A stretch of DNA of 64,000 nucleotides from Anodontia alba. Lineage: Eukaryota; Mollusca; Bivalvia; Lucinida; Lucinidae. The stretch is from contig OZ024828.1 of assembly GCA_964016985.1 (NCBI GenBank), forward strand, positions 84,832,308-84,896,307. The letters run 5' to 3'. A model generated the notes under the pieces. The model was not told where the DNA came from, made no database searches, and saw nothing but the letters and a program-made list of their open reading frames with translations. Below are positions 11,284 through 22,145 of the stretch, piece after piece. The translations under genes were made by a program, and so were the position numbers. Numbering within the stretch: position 1 is the first letter of the stretch; every line of letters begins with the position of its first letter.

Positions 11284-12555
11284 CAGGGCTCGGGAAAACC
11301 GGAAAAATAGCCGGTCTGGACCGAAATTAAGAATTCTGGACTGATTTCAAACACCCCAAAACGCTAATAAATCGGTCCAACAGGTTTGTGCCTTGAACCC
11401 CATTTTTCCCCAACCAACCAATTTTCACGAATCAATGATGTCTACAAACGGTAAAGTCTTCCCAAACTGACAACGTCCGCGCACCTTTTAAATGCGATGT
11501 TATGGTAGTTAAAAGGCTCTAAACGGTCATTTGACATGTATATTGGAGAGACAGCTGAATAACGGCAACCTACCGCAGCACAAATTAATTACGTCATTAT
11601 CCAAACATTGTCAAAAAATCAACACTTCACTGACCTTTGTGCGGAACAAGCGATTAACACGAATCATCAGTAACGGTAGTCTGATAATATTAATCCGTTT
11701 GTGTGACACGTGTGAATACACTGAGACTGCAAAACATCCAGGTGCAGTCGGCGTGTCCAAAAAGATCAAAGGTCGCTTTAGAGTGATAAAAGAATGCACC
11801 GCTTGAACGCACCCGTTTTCTTCCTCTTCCTCTTCTTTTTTTATTTTGATCAACACGGTTTGTCGGTCCCAGATTCGATAAATGAATTCCCAAACCGTGC
11901 ACGTCCTGATCAGATGTCGCATACAACGGCGTCTGATCTGGGTATTATTGATTGCTTCTTTTTTTTTTTTTTTTTTTTTGTTGTTGATTGCCGTAACACG
12001 CGAGTATAATTCAAGGTAGATTTCACGGCAAAAATAAGTAATGCACCACTTGCGCTAGGCAAGATTGATGAGTGCTTAAAATTTAAGCAGTCTGATCAAA
12101 TCTTGAAACATTAAAAACTCCAAAACCGCCCGTGGCGCAGGCCTTTTTTATTAGACCTAATTAGGTCCATGAAAGTCGTTTCGTTCCGTCTCTCCTGTTT
12201 CCCGCCCTCTTCGCGCTTATACAAGACGGGAATCAGTTATTTATAAATAGTTTAGGAAAACCCTGCGGAGGTGGATATAAAACAAAACCGTTTTTTTTTG
12301 TTTGTTTTTTTTCTATCTTTTTACATACCTGACTGTATTTATTGATGACGCCAGCTTTGATCATGCTCGTTATACCCGGACTTCCGTCATATAACGGAGT
12401 TGAGGTGTATTATTTAAAAGGTTATAGGACTGCCAGTTGTCATTAGTTTTCGTGACAGGTGATATATACATATTTTTTTTTTTGGAAATGGGCTCATTGA
12501 TGATGTCATCGTCATCGGCTGGACCGATTCAGATTTCAAAATTTCCAGAGCCCTG
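11284..12555. mobile_element. hAT-like element with exact 8-bp target duplication
   Basis: Termini CAGGGCTCGGGAAAACC and GAAATTTCCAGAGCCCTG (inverted form CAGGGCTCTGG) are classic CAGGG hAT ends. CAGTCATT flanks both sides (11276-11283 and 12556-12563). Length 1272 bp. Interior frames, for example 11531-11806, are not recognised as transposase. A half hairpin, GATCAGATGTCGCATACAAC, lies near 11910. Confidence 0.85.
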
Positions 12556-12755
12556 CAGTCATTGCTCCATGTAGGAAGGGGTATATAGATAAAGATTTTT
12601 CTTATTTCTTCCTCCTTTGTCGTAGTTTGAGGCACATTTGCGAGGTGCTTTTAATCAGAAACCACATTTTCAAGGAAAGATAAAAGTATCAATACTTTTT
12701 ACTCCATAAAGTGCTTTATTTCCAGCCACAGCTCTAAATAAGGTGTTGTTGTTTG

Positions 12756-14218
12756 CAAGGTTGGCAAAAAGCCGGTCAATATGAGTATTGACCGGGCCAG
12801 TGGTTAAAACCGGTTTTAACCGGTCATTTTTGGTCGATTGGTGGTCAATTGGGTTGATTAAATCACTAGCGTATATGCCTCTGTCCTGTTGATAAACTGG
12901 TCTTAAAAGCATTCCCTGAGGTTAGACTATATTTTCATCAGTGAACAAGACAAATAATTTTTATCAATACATGTAACTAATTATTAAGGTCCTTTTTTTT
13001 TTTTTAATCATAAGTCAAAAGGCATAATTACTGGTCAACTGAAGAGATGATTGGATTGACTCACTGAATTATAGACAGGTCTTTCTTTTCAACCAAACAC
13101 TCTTTATTATTATATTATCCTTTAAAGGTTAGATTAATTGTTCATATTTTGATTTACAGGAATATAAATAAGCTGATTTCTTCATGGACTTTAAAGGATT
13201 TATGAAAGGTCCTATTTTGTTTGACAGAAAAAAAAAATGTTGTACCAGATTGTACCACACAAGGTTGCATCAAAAAGCAGTAAACATATAATTTTGATGT
13301 TATTGCAGAAAATTGTCACATATTGTAAACGTGTGAAATACACCTGTCATTAATGTTTAGGCCTGTGAAGTAGTACATCTGTAAAAGGCTGTAATTAATT
13401 AACCAAACAATGTCTGAAGATTCACTAATGTCTGTAAGTATATTTAAGTATCTGCAACACCTATAAATTGCTGTCAAAACAGATTAAAAGGTGTAAAAGC
13501 TGCCCCATGCCACTGCAGTGGGTGTGACATAGATCTAATTGCCAAAGATATCAATCACATGTCCCTGATATTATACCTGTATTGTACACTGACACCAGGC
13601 TTTATTCCTAATGTGTGAAATTTTGAGTTATATGCAATCTAGATAGTATCTTAATTTATCATCAAGCTATTACTGAAGGTGTCAAAAATGAAACCTAAAG
13701 ACCCAATTTGGAACTTCTTCACTATTTTGGAAGATAACAAAAAAAAAAAAAAAAAAAAAAAACAGTGCAAGGTGCAAAGACTGTAATATTAAGTTAGTAC
13801 TAAGGTCTTAAGACTGAAGATTCGTAGACAAACATGTCTAGGGCTAAAAAGCCAGAAAGTATTGCCAAGCAGCCACTTGAAGAAATAACATCTGAGCCTG
13901 AAACTCTATCGAATGATCAGCCTCTAGCAAAGAGACCAAAACTTCAGAAGACTAGTTTCAGTAGGTTTGTCGTTTCAACAGAGTGTAGTATGTGGAAGCA
14001 GTTAGATGAACAAATTGCTAGACTGTTCTATGCCTGTAATCTGCCATAATCAATCAACCAACTGACCACCATAATCTCTAGCTGACCACTAAAAATATTC
14101 AATTGACCACTCAATATTTCAATCGACCAGTATTGACCAGTATTGACCACTATGGGAGTATTGACCGGGGCGGTTTTAACCGGTTAAAACCGCCCCTGGT
14201 TTTGACCGCCCAACCTTG
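12756..14218 (+). mobile_element. hAT element, internally deleted, with transposase N-terminus
   Basis: CAAGGTTGGCAAAAAGCC at the left and CCAACCTTG at the right form the terminal repeats. GTTGTTTG is duplicated exactly (12748-12755 and 14219-14226). Subterminal sequence is rich in GGTCAATA and TATTGACC inverted motifs and TTTTAACCGG. The interior keeps parts of a transposase (see 13689-14049). Confidence 0.9.
13689..14049 (+). pseudogene. hAT transposase fragment (BED-like finger and N-terminal part)
   Basis: 13689-13740 reads MKPKDPIWNFFTILEDN, like the start of a BED zinc finger. After an A-run (13739-13761) a shifted frame reads ARCKDCN, a CxxC pair. From 13834 an open frame of 71 codons ends FVVSTECSMWKQLDEQIARL then FYACNLP. 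The Q-IARLFYA-N-P pattern is typical of hAT transposases of the BED-finger type. It stops there; the catalytic RNase-H and dimerisation parts are absent, so the protein cannot be active. Confidence 0.7.
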
Positions 14219-14328
14219 GTTGTTTGCTTCCACAAAAGTACCCGATATTTTTATTCAATACTAAAAAACCTCAGGAGTGAGAACAGTTACTAATAATTAA
14301 TCCTGAAATCTAAAAATTATATGTTGTT

Positions 14329-14424
14329 AAAAACATATGTTGTGGGTACTCATTAGAAGTGCCTGGGGGAGGCACTTCTAACGAGTACTCACAATATATA
14401 TTTTATTGAGAAATAAGAAAAATC
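14329..14424. repeat. FB1 hairpin element
   Basis: AACATATGTTGTGGGTACTC ATTAGAAGTGCC pairs with GGCACTTCT AACGAGTACTCACAATATA; the right arm ends GAGAAATAAGAAAAA. Confidence 0.85.
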
Positions 14425-14551
14425 ATTATGAGGAAACTCCCTCTTATCCGGAACTATACAACTAATTATTAGTTTTGCAATTAGTTTTTAAAATAATACA
14501 GTAACCCGTATAGCTACTTTTGACACAAAAGGATGGTCTTGTGAACAAGTG

Positions 14552-15290
14552 TAACAAGAGGGCCACGATGGCCCTATATTGCCCACCTGAATCATATTAT
14601 ACATAGCACTGCTAACAGAGATGCTGTTCTAAAGTCACGGTGACCTTTACCATGACCTTTATCCTCAGGGTCATCTTCTGGTCAGAAGAAACATCCCTAC
14701 AATGTTTGAGGGTCCTAGCCCCAAGCAGTGCTAAGTGATAAGCTTGTTTTGTACTAGAGGTCACTGTGACCTTGACCTTTGCCATTAGGGCCATCTACTG
14801 GTTAAGACTAACATCTTGTCTAAGTTCAAGTGTTCTAGCTTCAAGCATTGCCGAATTATAAGCTTTTTAGTACTAAAGGTCATGGTGACCTTGACCATGA
14901 CCTTTGCCCGCAGTGTCATCTACTGTGAAGACATAGAAGTTTAAGGGTCCTATCCCCAAGCATTGCCAAGTTATCAAACTTTATAGTACTTTGCCCTCAG
15001 GATCATCTACCTGTAAAGATCCAACATCACTACTATGTTTGAGGGTCCTAACCATACGCATTGCAGAATTATAAGCTTTTTTGGTACCAAAGGTCAGTGA
15101 CCTTCACCTTTGACTTAAAAGGTCATCTATTCTTCAGGTCCATCCTCCCTATTAGTTTGATAGTCCTTGGCCTAATCATTGCCAATGGCTTTTCACTCTA
15201 TGTAAAACAAGTGAGAAGAAAAATATTGATATGGATAGCACTCTTATTTAGAGCTATGTCCAAGATCTCTGAAGATTTTACACACTAACA
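14552..15290 (+). repeat. ACAAGAGG-type element with ~120-bp tandem core (type E)
   Basis: The 5' end ACAAGAGGGCCACGATGG and CCTATATTGCCCACCTGA is shared with the other array elements. The core repeats GGTGACCTTGACC, TCATCTACTGG, TGTTTGAGGGTCCTA and AAGCATTGCCAA about five times (starts near 14633, 14760, 14879, 14975, 15093). The usual hairpin 3' end is missing. It ends just before the exon 4 donor. Confidence 0.8.
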
Positions 15291-15318
15291 AGTTTGAAAG
15301 CAGTGAACTATTCCTTAC

Positions 15319-16638
15319 CTTTAAGAGGAATAATTTTATCCGGTTTCTCAACAGCAGGATATTTTTTCAGTAGTTCTTCACTAGATAAGCCACTTTTTAA
15401 TCCGGTACCTGTCCGGTGTACATTAGCATTACTTTTCCCAGCACCTGCGAATTTAGCCGATGCACTGAAACTTTTAATGACATTTGGTTTAAAACCTGTG
15501 CTGGCATTAGTGACAATGTTGACTACAGTTGGACTACTTATAACTGGAGGCACAGTTAAGTTGGGTTTCACACTACTGCTGCTGACGACAGCATTAATCA
15601 CAAGGTTTCCACTGATACTACAACTTGATTTCACACTTGTGAAGCTCTTTGAATTTGGTAAACTACTGGCGCTTTGTAAAGTAGCTGTACTTTGTACAAT
15701 ACCGGTAGTCTGTACATTACTCAGAACATTACTCATACTAACTGTACTTTTCAAGGGACTGCTAATGGTTGAAGTGACACCAGATTTAAGTAGAAATGGA
15801 CTGTTGTTATTTTTGTTGCCGCTGCTGCTACTATTATCCACTCCAGCATTCAAAGTTCGAAGGATACCGGTATCAGAGTAGTTAATATTGCCCAGAGTAA
15901 AATGACTTCCACCCAGCCGAAGTTTCCCGCTGCAGCTGAAGACGGAAGTCGCCGAGGTTGTGTTTGTCACATTAGTCACTGTTGTTGCAGATTTTGTAAT
16001 ACTAGCAGTAGTCACTGTGGTGGTTGTCATGGAGACCAAAGGTGTTGCCATGGCAATGCTGCTGGTTTCCATCTCAGTTTCAGCCTCGGAGACAGGTTCC
16101 AGTATAGAACTCACAGCAGTATCAACCTCAGAGGCCAGGGCAGGAGACAAGGTAGCAGGTGATGTGTGGGCTGGGGATGGGGAAGGAGGGGCAGACAAGG
16201 CAGGATGTGGTGAAACTGGGGGCTTTATATCTAAATCCTTAATAGGTTCCTCCAGTGGGACATGAGATTCTGTTTTCACAGCACCATTTGAGATAAAATT
16301 CCCTGCAGAAGTCACATTCTTTTCCTTTTTCACAGATTTTATTTCTGGCATCCTCTCCACTTCCACAACAGGAACAGAATGTTTCTTTTTAATTTTGCTG
16401 TCTTCCTGTTTTGAGGTGTTCACTTTTGCCCCCACCTTCAAATCAGCATTAAATGATGGTGGGGGCTCCTTGACACTGGCCCCGCCAGATGATCTGTGTG
16501 ATTTAAATGAGGGAGGAGCACTGTTTTTATGAGGCGATGTGTGTAAATGAGCAGATTTTGATGGGGACTTTTTCGACACATGATGTCTGGATGAGGGTTG
16601 CTTGGATGAATGGAACTCCTTTCCTCCATGTCGAGTTT
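15319..16638 (-). CDS. ATXN7: ATXN7 homologue, large exon 4 (low-complexity linker)
   Basis: A single 1320-nt exon, phase 1 to phase 1, encoding residues 88-527. The acceptor (TTTTCAG at 16639) supplies E-T-R-H, which completes the zinc finger begun in exon 3. The donor AAAG|GTAAGG leads into the SCA7 exon. The protein is low-complexity: Lys/Ser/His-rich at first (KKSPSK, KIKKK, basic stretches that could act in nuclear import), then Pro/Ser-rich, then a long Ser/Thr/Val/Asn region. Vertebrate ataxin-7 also has a disordered Ser/Pro-rich linker between the finger and the SCA7 domain. The sequence here is not conserved in detail, and only position and composition match. Open frames on the opposite strand (15294-15881) are shadows of this exon. 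Confidence 0.92.
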
Positions 16639-16933
16639 CTGAAAATAGAAAAAGAAACAGGTATTTACTCCAAATATCTTGAAAAAGCTCACAAAAAGCA
16701 AAACTGGTTCATCAAAACAAGAGGGTCATGAAGGCACTGGATCGCTCACCTGAGCTCAAGATAGCTTGTTGAAGTGATAGTGTCACTACTTGAGAGATGT
16801 TGCTGTTTGAACAGGTACCTCATGCAAGCAGTGAAAGTGCTTAGTAATGTTGCTTGGGTACACAGGCTAACAAAATGTCTGCTTGGGTACACAGGCTAAC
16901 AAAATGTTCTTGTCAACTGCCTGAAGATACATA

Positions 16934-17151
16934 CACCACAACCTCTGTATAACACTATTGATGGGGTCCATAGCACAAACCGTGTTAGTTAAACAACCGT
17001 GTTATATCCAAACAAAAATGTACAGATTATATTGAAAAATAACCATTTATGGTCATTTTTCAATATAATCTATACATTTTTGGGATCCATCTTTGAACCG
17101 TGTTATATCCAAAACCGTGTTATAACGAACCGTGTTATAAAGAGGAAGTGT
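16934..17151. repeat. palindromic MITE M3, copy 1
   Basis: ACCACAACCTCTGTATAACA to TTATAAAGAGGAAGTGT, with inner arms AGATTATATTGAAAAATA and TTTTTCAATATAATCT around CCATTTATGG. Two other copies lie at 33326-33567 and 62583-62801. Confidence 0.85.
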
Positions 17152-17336
17152 ATCTTTATTCTGGCTGTAGTTTCTGTCTGTTGGTTGATCTAGTTTTGCT
17201 TTGGGTCTTTTTTTCATAAATGTACAAAATTAATGACAGTGGTTTACAGACCTTAGGACAGGCCTCCATGGCCTGACTCTTAAATAATAGGTCTCTCACT
17301 GCTGCAGGTTCCAGCCCTTGTGTCACATGTGAAATT

Positions 17337-17555
17337 TTGTTTGTGTTGAGGTTTTACAGCCCAGTCAACCCAATTCAGTCATGTCAAGCATGGTCAGTTT
17401 ACCTTACCACTGGGCAGGCTTAGTCCTCTAAGCAGCTAACCAGTATTGTGCACATTCTTTCACCACAAACTGACAAATACCCTTCTTGAATCAGCGGAAG
17501 GGAGAGAATGACTGTAGAAAATATTTCATGATCAAATCTCCATGAAAGAATGTTG
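17337..17555 (-). mobile_element. SINE copy 3, head-truncated
   Basis: TGTTGAGGTTTTACAGCCCA through TTCATGATCAAATCTCCATG, the same body as 1997-2280. The tRNA-like head is missing. Confidence 0.8.
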
Positions 17556-18610
17556 CCAAAGATTTTTCTAGTGTGGCCGAGACAAACCACTTTAGCAATT
17601 TTGGTAAAGGGGCATAAGAGGACCATTCCTGTGAAATTATTTTGTAATTGGGCAATTGGCCTAGATGTTGTTTAAAGATTTTTCTATTTTGGGCTGTGGT
17701 GGCCATTTTGTTCTGCCAAGCAGGACCATTTTAGCAATTTTGGTAAAGGAGCATAAGAGGAACATTTCTGTGAAATTACATTTATTTTGAAATTGGGCCA
17801 CTGGCCATGGATGGGATAACATTTAAAGATTTATTTATTTTTAGCTCTGGTGGCCCATTTTTTCAGACCTGCAGAACCATTTTAGCAATTTTGGGAAAGG
17901 GGAATATAAGAACAGTTCTGAGAAATTATTTTAAAAATTGGGCCATTGGCCTAGGAGGAGATGTCATTTAAAGATTTTTCTATTTTTAGCTCTGGCAGTC
18001 ATTTTTTGCACTTTTGGAAATGGGGCATAAGGTACATTTCTGTGACATTTTGAAATCAGGCCACTGGCCTAGGAGGAGATGTTGTTTGAAGATTTTTTCT
18101 ATTTTTAGCTCTGGTGGCCATTTTGTTCAGCTGAGCGGAGAATTTTAAATTTTGGAAAAAGGATTGTATGAGAAACATTTCTGTGAAATCATTTTGAAGT
18201 GGGGCCACAGGCCTAGGAGATGTTGTTTAAAGATTTTTCTATTTTCAGCTCTGGTGGCCACCTTGTTCAGCCGAGCAGAACCATTTGAGCAATTTTGGTA
18301 AAGGACCCTGAGTGAACCAATTCTGTGATATTTGGTGGAAATTGGTTCTGTGGTTTAAAAAATGTCATTTAAAGAAATTGCTGATGACGGACGACACATG
18401 AAGGACTAGGGTGATCACAATAGCTCAACTTGAGCACTTCATGCTCAGGTTAGCTAAAAATCAAATGCACCAAGTTGACGGTCATTCATTTTATTTCCAT
18501 TATCCAGTATGGATTTTCTCCAAATATTGGGATACTTTGACTCCTTACCATACTTATCCTAAAATTTGAAGAGTTCCATTTGATAATCTAGGTGATTAGA
18601 TTCTTCAGCC

Positions 18611-18735
18611 TTAAACCTTGCCCTGCTGAATAAATTAAGATGCCACTCCCACTTCTAATCAGCCAATCAGATTTCTTGATCCAGATTGTTGATAAAAATT
18701 CACATACTTAATGACAAACAGTGCAGGAAACATTG
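18611..18735. repeat. MITE M1, truncated
   Basis: TTAAACCTTGCCCTGCTGAA, then GCCACTCCCACTTCTAATC and GACAAACAGTGCAG, broken off at the central hairpin. Confidence 0.7.
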
Positions 18736-19010
18736 TAGTGTGTTAAAAACCAGATTAAAACCTAGGAGGCCCTAGAGAATTGTTTCATGGCACTGCATTG
18801 AAAACAAAGTGTATCTACCATTTGAAGTTTTGTTTGTGTTCTCGTTAAATGATACATCAACATTTGTGAGTCATGGTCATAAAATGATACCAAAGCACTT
18901 GAGAGCCTGTAAGGGAGGATGTGCAGTCTGGTATGATGATTGTAAGTCAAACAGTTAATCAGGAATGGAGCTAGATATAAAAATAGATCAACTTCGGTGA
19001 AGTTGATGTG

Positions 19011-20040
19011 CAAAGTTTCAAAACGATCTGTACAAAATAGTAAGAGGAGTTGCGCTCACAAGAGGTACCAACTGACTACATATTGAGGGTGAAAAATGAC
19101 TAAGTTCACAATGTGGAAAAAGTGACAAAAAAAGTTCTAACAATTATATCCAAACCACATGCTGTTATGTATAGGGTGTTCAATTATTTTAAGAATCATG
19201 TTTACTATGTTCCATTAATAACTTTATTTACTATGTTTGCATAAATAACTTTCTGGAACCACATGTTTACAATAACATGTTGTTTATGTCCTTGGTTCTG
19301 GACTGAGTTATTTTTGGCATGTCATAGAATATTTAGAAGTTTCTTGACTAACTCTGGAAAATAAGAGATGCTTGTAGTAAATTCTTTTTCTAGAACGTTC
19401 TTTGATATTATACAAGGAGAAAAGATATCCTATATGGGCATCTTTGTGTACTTTCACTGGAAATTATTCTATACTGGATTACTTTAATATTTTATTCAAT
19501 CTGGTCTTAAATTCTGAATTCAGGAACTTTAAATTGTGGGATCAGAAACTGTTATTCAAAGGATTTGTTTTATAAATTCTCATGGATTATTTCAGAGGGA
19601 CTTTGTGACATAAACTTGAAAGGTACTGTTTACTTACATTCTTTTGTTTTGAATCTTGTCTTATTTTTTTTGTGAATAAATATTGTTAATAATTTAAAGC
19701 TTGTTGCTGGTTTCACTTTCATTTCTTTCTCGTTACGCCTGGCTCATAACAATGCACATCCTCATACCATGAAGAAAACACATACAAAGTTTCAAAACAA
19801 TCGGTACAAAACTCTAAGAGGAGTTGCGCTCACAAGAGGTACCAACTGTCTATATACTGAGGGTGAAAAATGACTAAAATCACAATGTGGAAAAAGTAAC
19901 GAAAAATAATCTAACAATTATATCCAAACCACATGCACATCCTCATACCATGAAGAAAAACAAATGCAAAGTTTCAATGCGGACGGACGAACAGACGGAA
20001 GTTCAGACGGAAGTTCCAATGAAATGGGTGTTATGTGACT
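19011..20040. repeat. ~150-bp direct repeat pair interrupted by a solo LTR
   Basis: Two copies (19011-19162 and 19787-19935) share AGAGGAGTTGCGCTCACAAG, GAGGGTGAAAAATGACTAA and AACAATTATATCCAAACCAC. The 3' side has a GACGGACGAACAGACGGAAG tract, as in other array elements. The solo LTR sits at the end of the first copy. Confidence 0.75.
19163..19751 (+). mobile_element. solo LTR (589 bp)
   Basis: Starts TGTTATG and ends CATAACA (TG...CA with a 7-bp inverted repeat), flanked by ATGC on both sides (19159-19162 and 19752-19755). AATAAA at 19675-19680 is a plausible polyadenylation signal. No internal retroviral or Gypsy sequence is adjacent, as expected after LTR-LTR recombination. The strand is inferred from AATAAA. 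Confidence 0.75.
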
Positions 20041-20465
20041 TTTTGTACTCATAACTGATGGTTATGCGACTCTTTTTTATGTGACCTGTCTCATAAAACG
20101 AAAATGTGTCACAAAACACTCACTTAGACTGAATAAATCTGCCCAGGTGAGAGTTGTGTGACTATAGTCACACTAACATATGGACAACAGTCACATTACA
20201 ATCAAATAAATAGCCCGGACTGACGGAAACTTGCACGCTTAAGTCGCCCTGCTAAAGCAGGTGCTACAAAAATAATGACAACAGTCATTTGTCTGGGTCA
20301 TGAAATGATCTGCAGTGTTTAAGTCTGTGTTAGGAAGAATGTGTATGCCAGATTTGATGATTGTAGGTCATATAGTTAATAAGAAAGGGAGCTCACGCCT
20401 ATATTATTCTGACCCTCTTAAACCTCACTTTTATACAGTAGAACTGGGGTTTGCAGGGGTATTAT
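20041..20465. other. intron 3 sequence, no gene
   Basis: Repeat-like sequence with TTATGTGACT motifs; no clear ends or frame. Confidence 0.35.
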
Positions 20466-20580
20466 TATTTTTCTTATTTTTGCTAAAAAACATAGATTGT
20501 GGTACTCGTTAGAACCACCTCGGCGAGGTGGTTCTAACGAGTATCCACAATCTATGTTTTGAACAGGAATATGAAAAATA
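20466..20580. repeat. FB1 hairpin element, CATAGATTGTGG subtype
   Basis: AACATAGATTGTGG and GTACTCGTTAGAACCACCTC pair with the complementary right arm around CGGCG. The subtype recurs at 58325-58441 with the same TATAGTAGAACTGGGGTTT-like lead-in. Confidence 0.9.
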
Positions 20581-20782
20581 TCAGAATTTTTTATCTGAAA
20601 ATTTTCCTTTTTTTGGTTGTAAGATTTTCAATATATTTGAATAGGCGTGTTTTCGTAATGAAATACTGAACACTAGGGCTTCCGGTAAAGAGTGACAAAG
20701 TCATTTGACCATGAAATATAGGTCTTGATCATAAAATGGCACTACAGCTCTACAGTGTTTGAGAAAGAGCATGTCAGGTTAG

Positions 20783-20995
20783 ATGAGTGTAGACATTACA
20801 GTGAATCAGAAAATGAGCTTAACACAACTGCCGTCTGCTTTGTCATCTGCTTATGATTTTAAAAGTCATTTTTGCAAACAGTTTTTGCAAACTGTTTGCA
20901 TGTATGCAAAAATAGGTTTGAAAAGTTTGCAAGAATATTCAGCAGACGACATAAACAGACGACATTTTCAGATGCAGGTTTTCTTGGCATTTTAA
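20783..20995. repeat. hairpin sequence related to M5
   Basis: TTTGCAAACAGTTTTTGCAA and ACTGTTTGCATGTATGC form a diverged inverted repeat, with GCAGACGAC at the right end. Confidence 0.4.
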
Positions 20996-21150
20996 AGGTT
21001 AAGACTATGACTGGCCAATTGGGTAAAAATGGTAGAGTCAATAGATCAGGAAAAATAGGTCAAGATTTAAACCTTGCTCAAGGGTAAAAGCGTATGCTAT
21101 ATAAGATGATTGTAGCTTTTTTCTTTTTTTTTTCTATCCAAAAATATTGA

Positions 21151-21265
21151 TATTTTTCTTATTTCTCCATGAAAACAAGTTGTGGAAACTCATTAGAAGT
21201 GCCCCGTCATGCCGCTTCTAATGAGTACCCACAACATGTGTTTTAATGGAGAAATAAGAAAAATA
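21151..21265. repeat. FB1 hairpin element
   Basis: TATTTTTCTTATTTCTCC to GGAGAAATAAGAAAAATA, with long inverted arms around TGCCCCGTCATGCCGC. Confidence 0.9.
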
Positions 21266-21418
21266 TTTACCTGATACCCAGTCTTATCTAGACCTATGTG
21301 TATGTGTAATAATTGTTCAGAAATGGACCTAAACTCTAGGGCTGATGCAAATGTTGACAGATGAACAGACAACTGGACAGACAGAAAATCAGACCCCTAT
21401 TGGGGCATCTGCTTACTT

Positions 21419-21632
21419 AACCCATGTGTGCCTAGCACCCCATAAAAGGGACATGACCCAGATCAGATGCCACAGAATGCAGCATCTGATCAGCATCTAC
21501 TCTGTTTGCATTAAATACAGGAATTTCTATAAAACATGGTTAAAGTCACCTGACACCCATTCTATTAGATATGCACATTCAGGAAGTTCTAAAGAGTTGC
21601 GGTAGAAGAGTCCATTTGGAATAAAAGGGTTC
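21419..21632. repeat. MITE with CAGATCAG hairpin, diverged termini
   Basis: Begins TTAACCCATGTGTGCCTAGC. It carries CCCAGATCAGATGCCACAG and its partner GCATCTGATCAGCATCTAC, then reaches ATAAAAGGGTT. The core is that of M2, but the flanks differ. Confidence 0.65.
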
Positions 21633-21773
21633 AGTAGGTTCAACAAAAGGACTGCTTAATTTTCTAGAAAAACTAGAAATGTGTCCACAGTACACGGATA
21701 TCCCTGCTGTGGGGTACCTGACTATAAAACTGCAAAATTCTACCTGGTATAAATGCCTTAACCTGTCTAACAG

Positions 21774-21912
21774 GAGCACGTACGTACGTAAGTACATACA
21801 TTCGTACAGAAGGACGTACAGTCGTATGCATGTACATACGTACCCATGTACGCACGTATGGAAAACCGAAAAACTATATGCCCCGCATCGGATAATGCCG
21901 GGGGCATAAAAA
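21774..21912. repeat. ACGT-rich microsatellite and GC-hairpin element end
   Basis: An impure (TACG)n tract (21777-21860) is followed by AAACTATATGCCCCGCATCG and ATGCCGGGGGCATAAAAA. The end hairpin resembles 8462-8562. Confidence 0.65.
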
Positions 21913-21979
21913 TATCATATGATCCCTGCTACTGTATTAACCCCATAGGTCTAGATAAGAGTGAATATCAGGTAAATGT

Positions 21980-22145
21980 TATTCTTATTTCTCCACGAAA
22001 ACATATGTTGTTGGTACTCATTAGAGGCACCTCATTCTTATTTCTTCACAAAAACATATGTTGTGGGTACTCATTAGAAGTGCCTTGCCGAAGCGCTTCT
22101 AATGAGTACCCACAACATATGATTTTGTGGAGAAATAAGAAAAAC
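21980..22145. repeat. FB1 hairpin elements, half copy plus full copy
   Basis: A left half (21980-22032) is followed directly by a full copy (22034-22145), with ATGTTGTGGGTACTCATTAG and its complement around CTTGCCGAAGCG. Confidence 0.9.

Larger units (their letters stand above)
16717..18457 (+). repeat. ACAAGAGG-type element with ~140-bp core (type C), complete ends
   Basis: 5' end ACAAGAGGGTCATGAAGG and CTGGATCGCTCACCTGAG; 3' end GATCACAATAGCTCAACTTG and AGCACTTCATGCTCAGG. The core (17555-18370) repeats TTTTTCTATTTTTAGCTCTG, GGTGGCCATTTTGTTCAG and TTTTAGCAATTTTGG about six times. A 28-bp unit, GCTTGGGTACACAGGCTAAC and on, is doubled at 16851-16907. M3 (16934-17151) and a SINE (17337-17555) are inserted in it. 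Confidence 0.85.

Noticed and set aside
15294..15881. 195-codon plus-strand open frame rich in Leu and Thr
   Set aside because: It is exactly antisense to ATXN7 exon 4 and arises from its Ser/Thr-rich codons; no splice or homology support.
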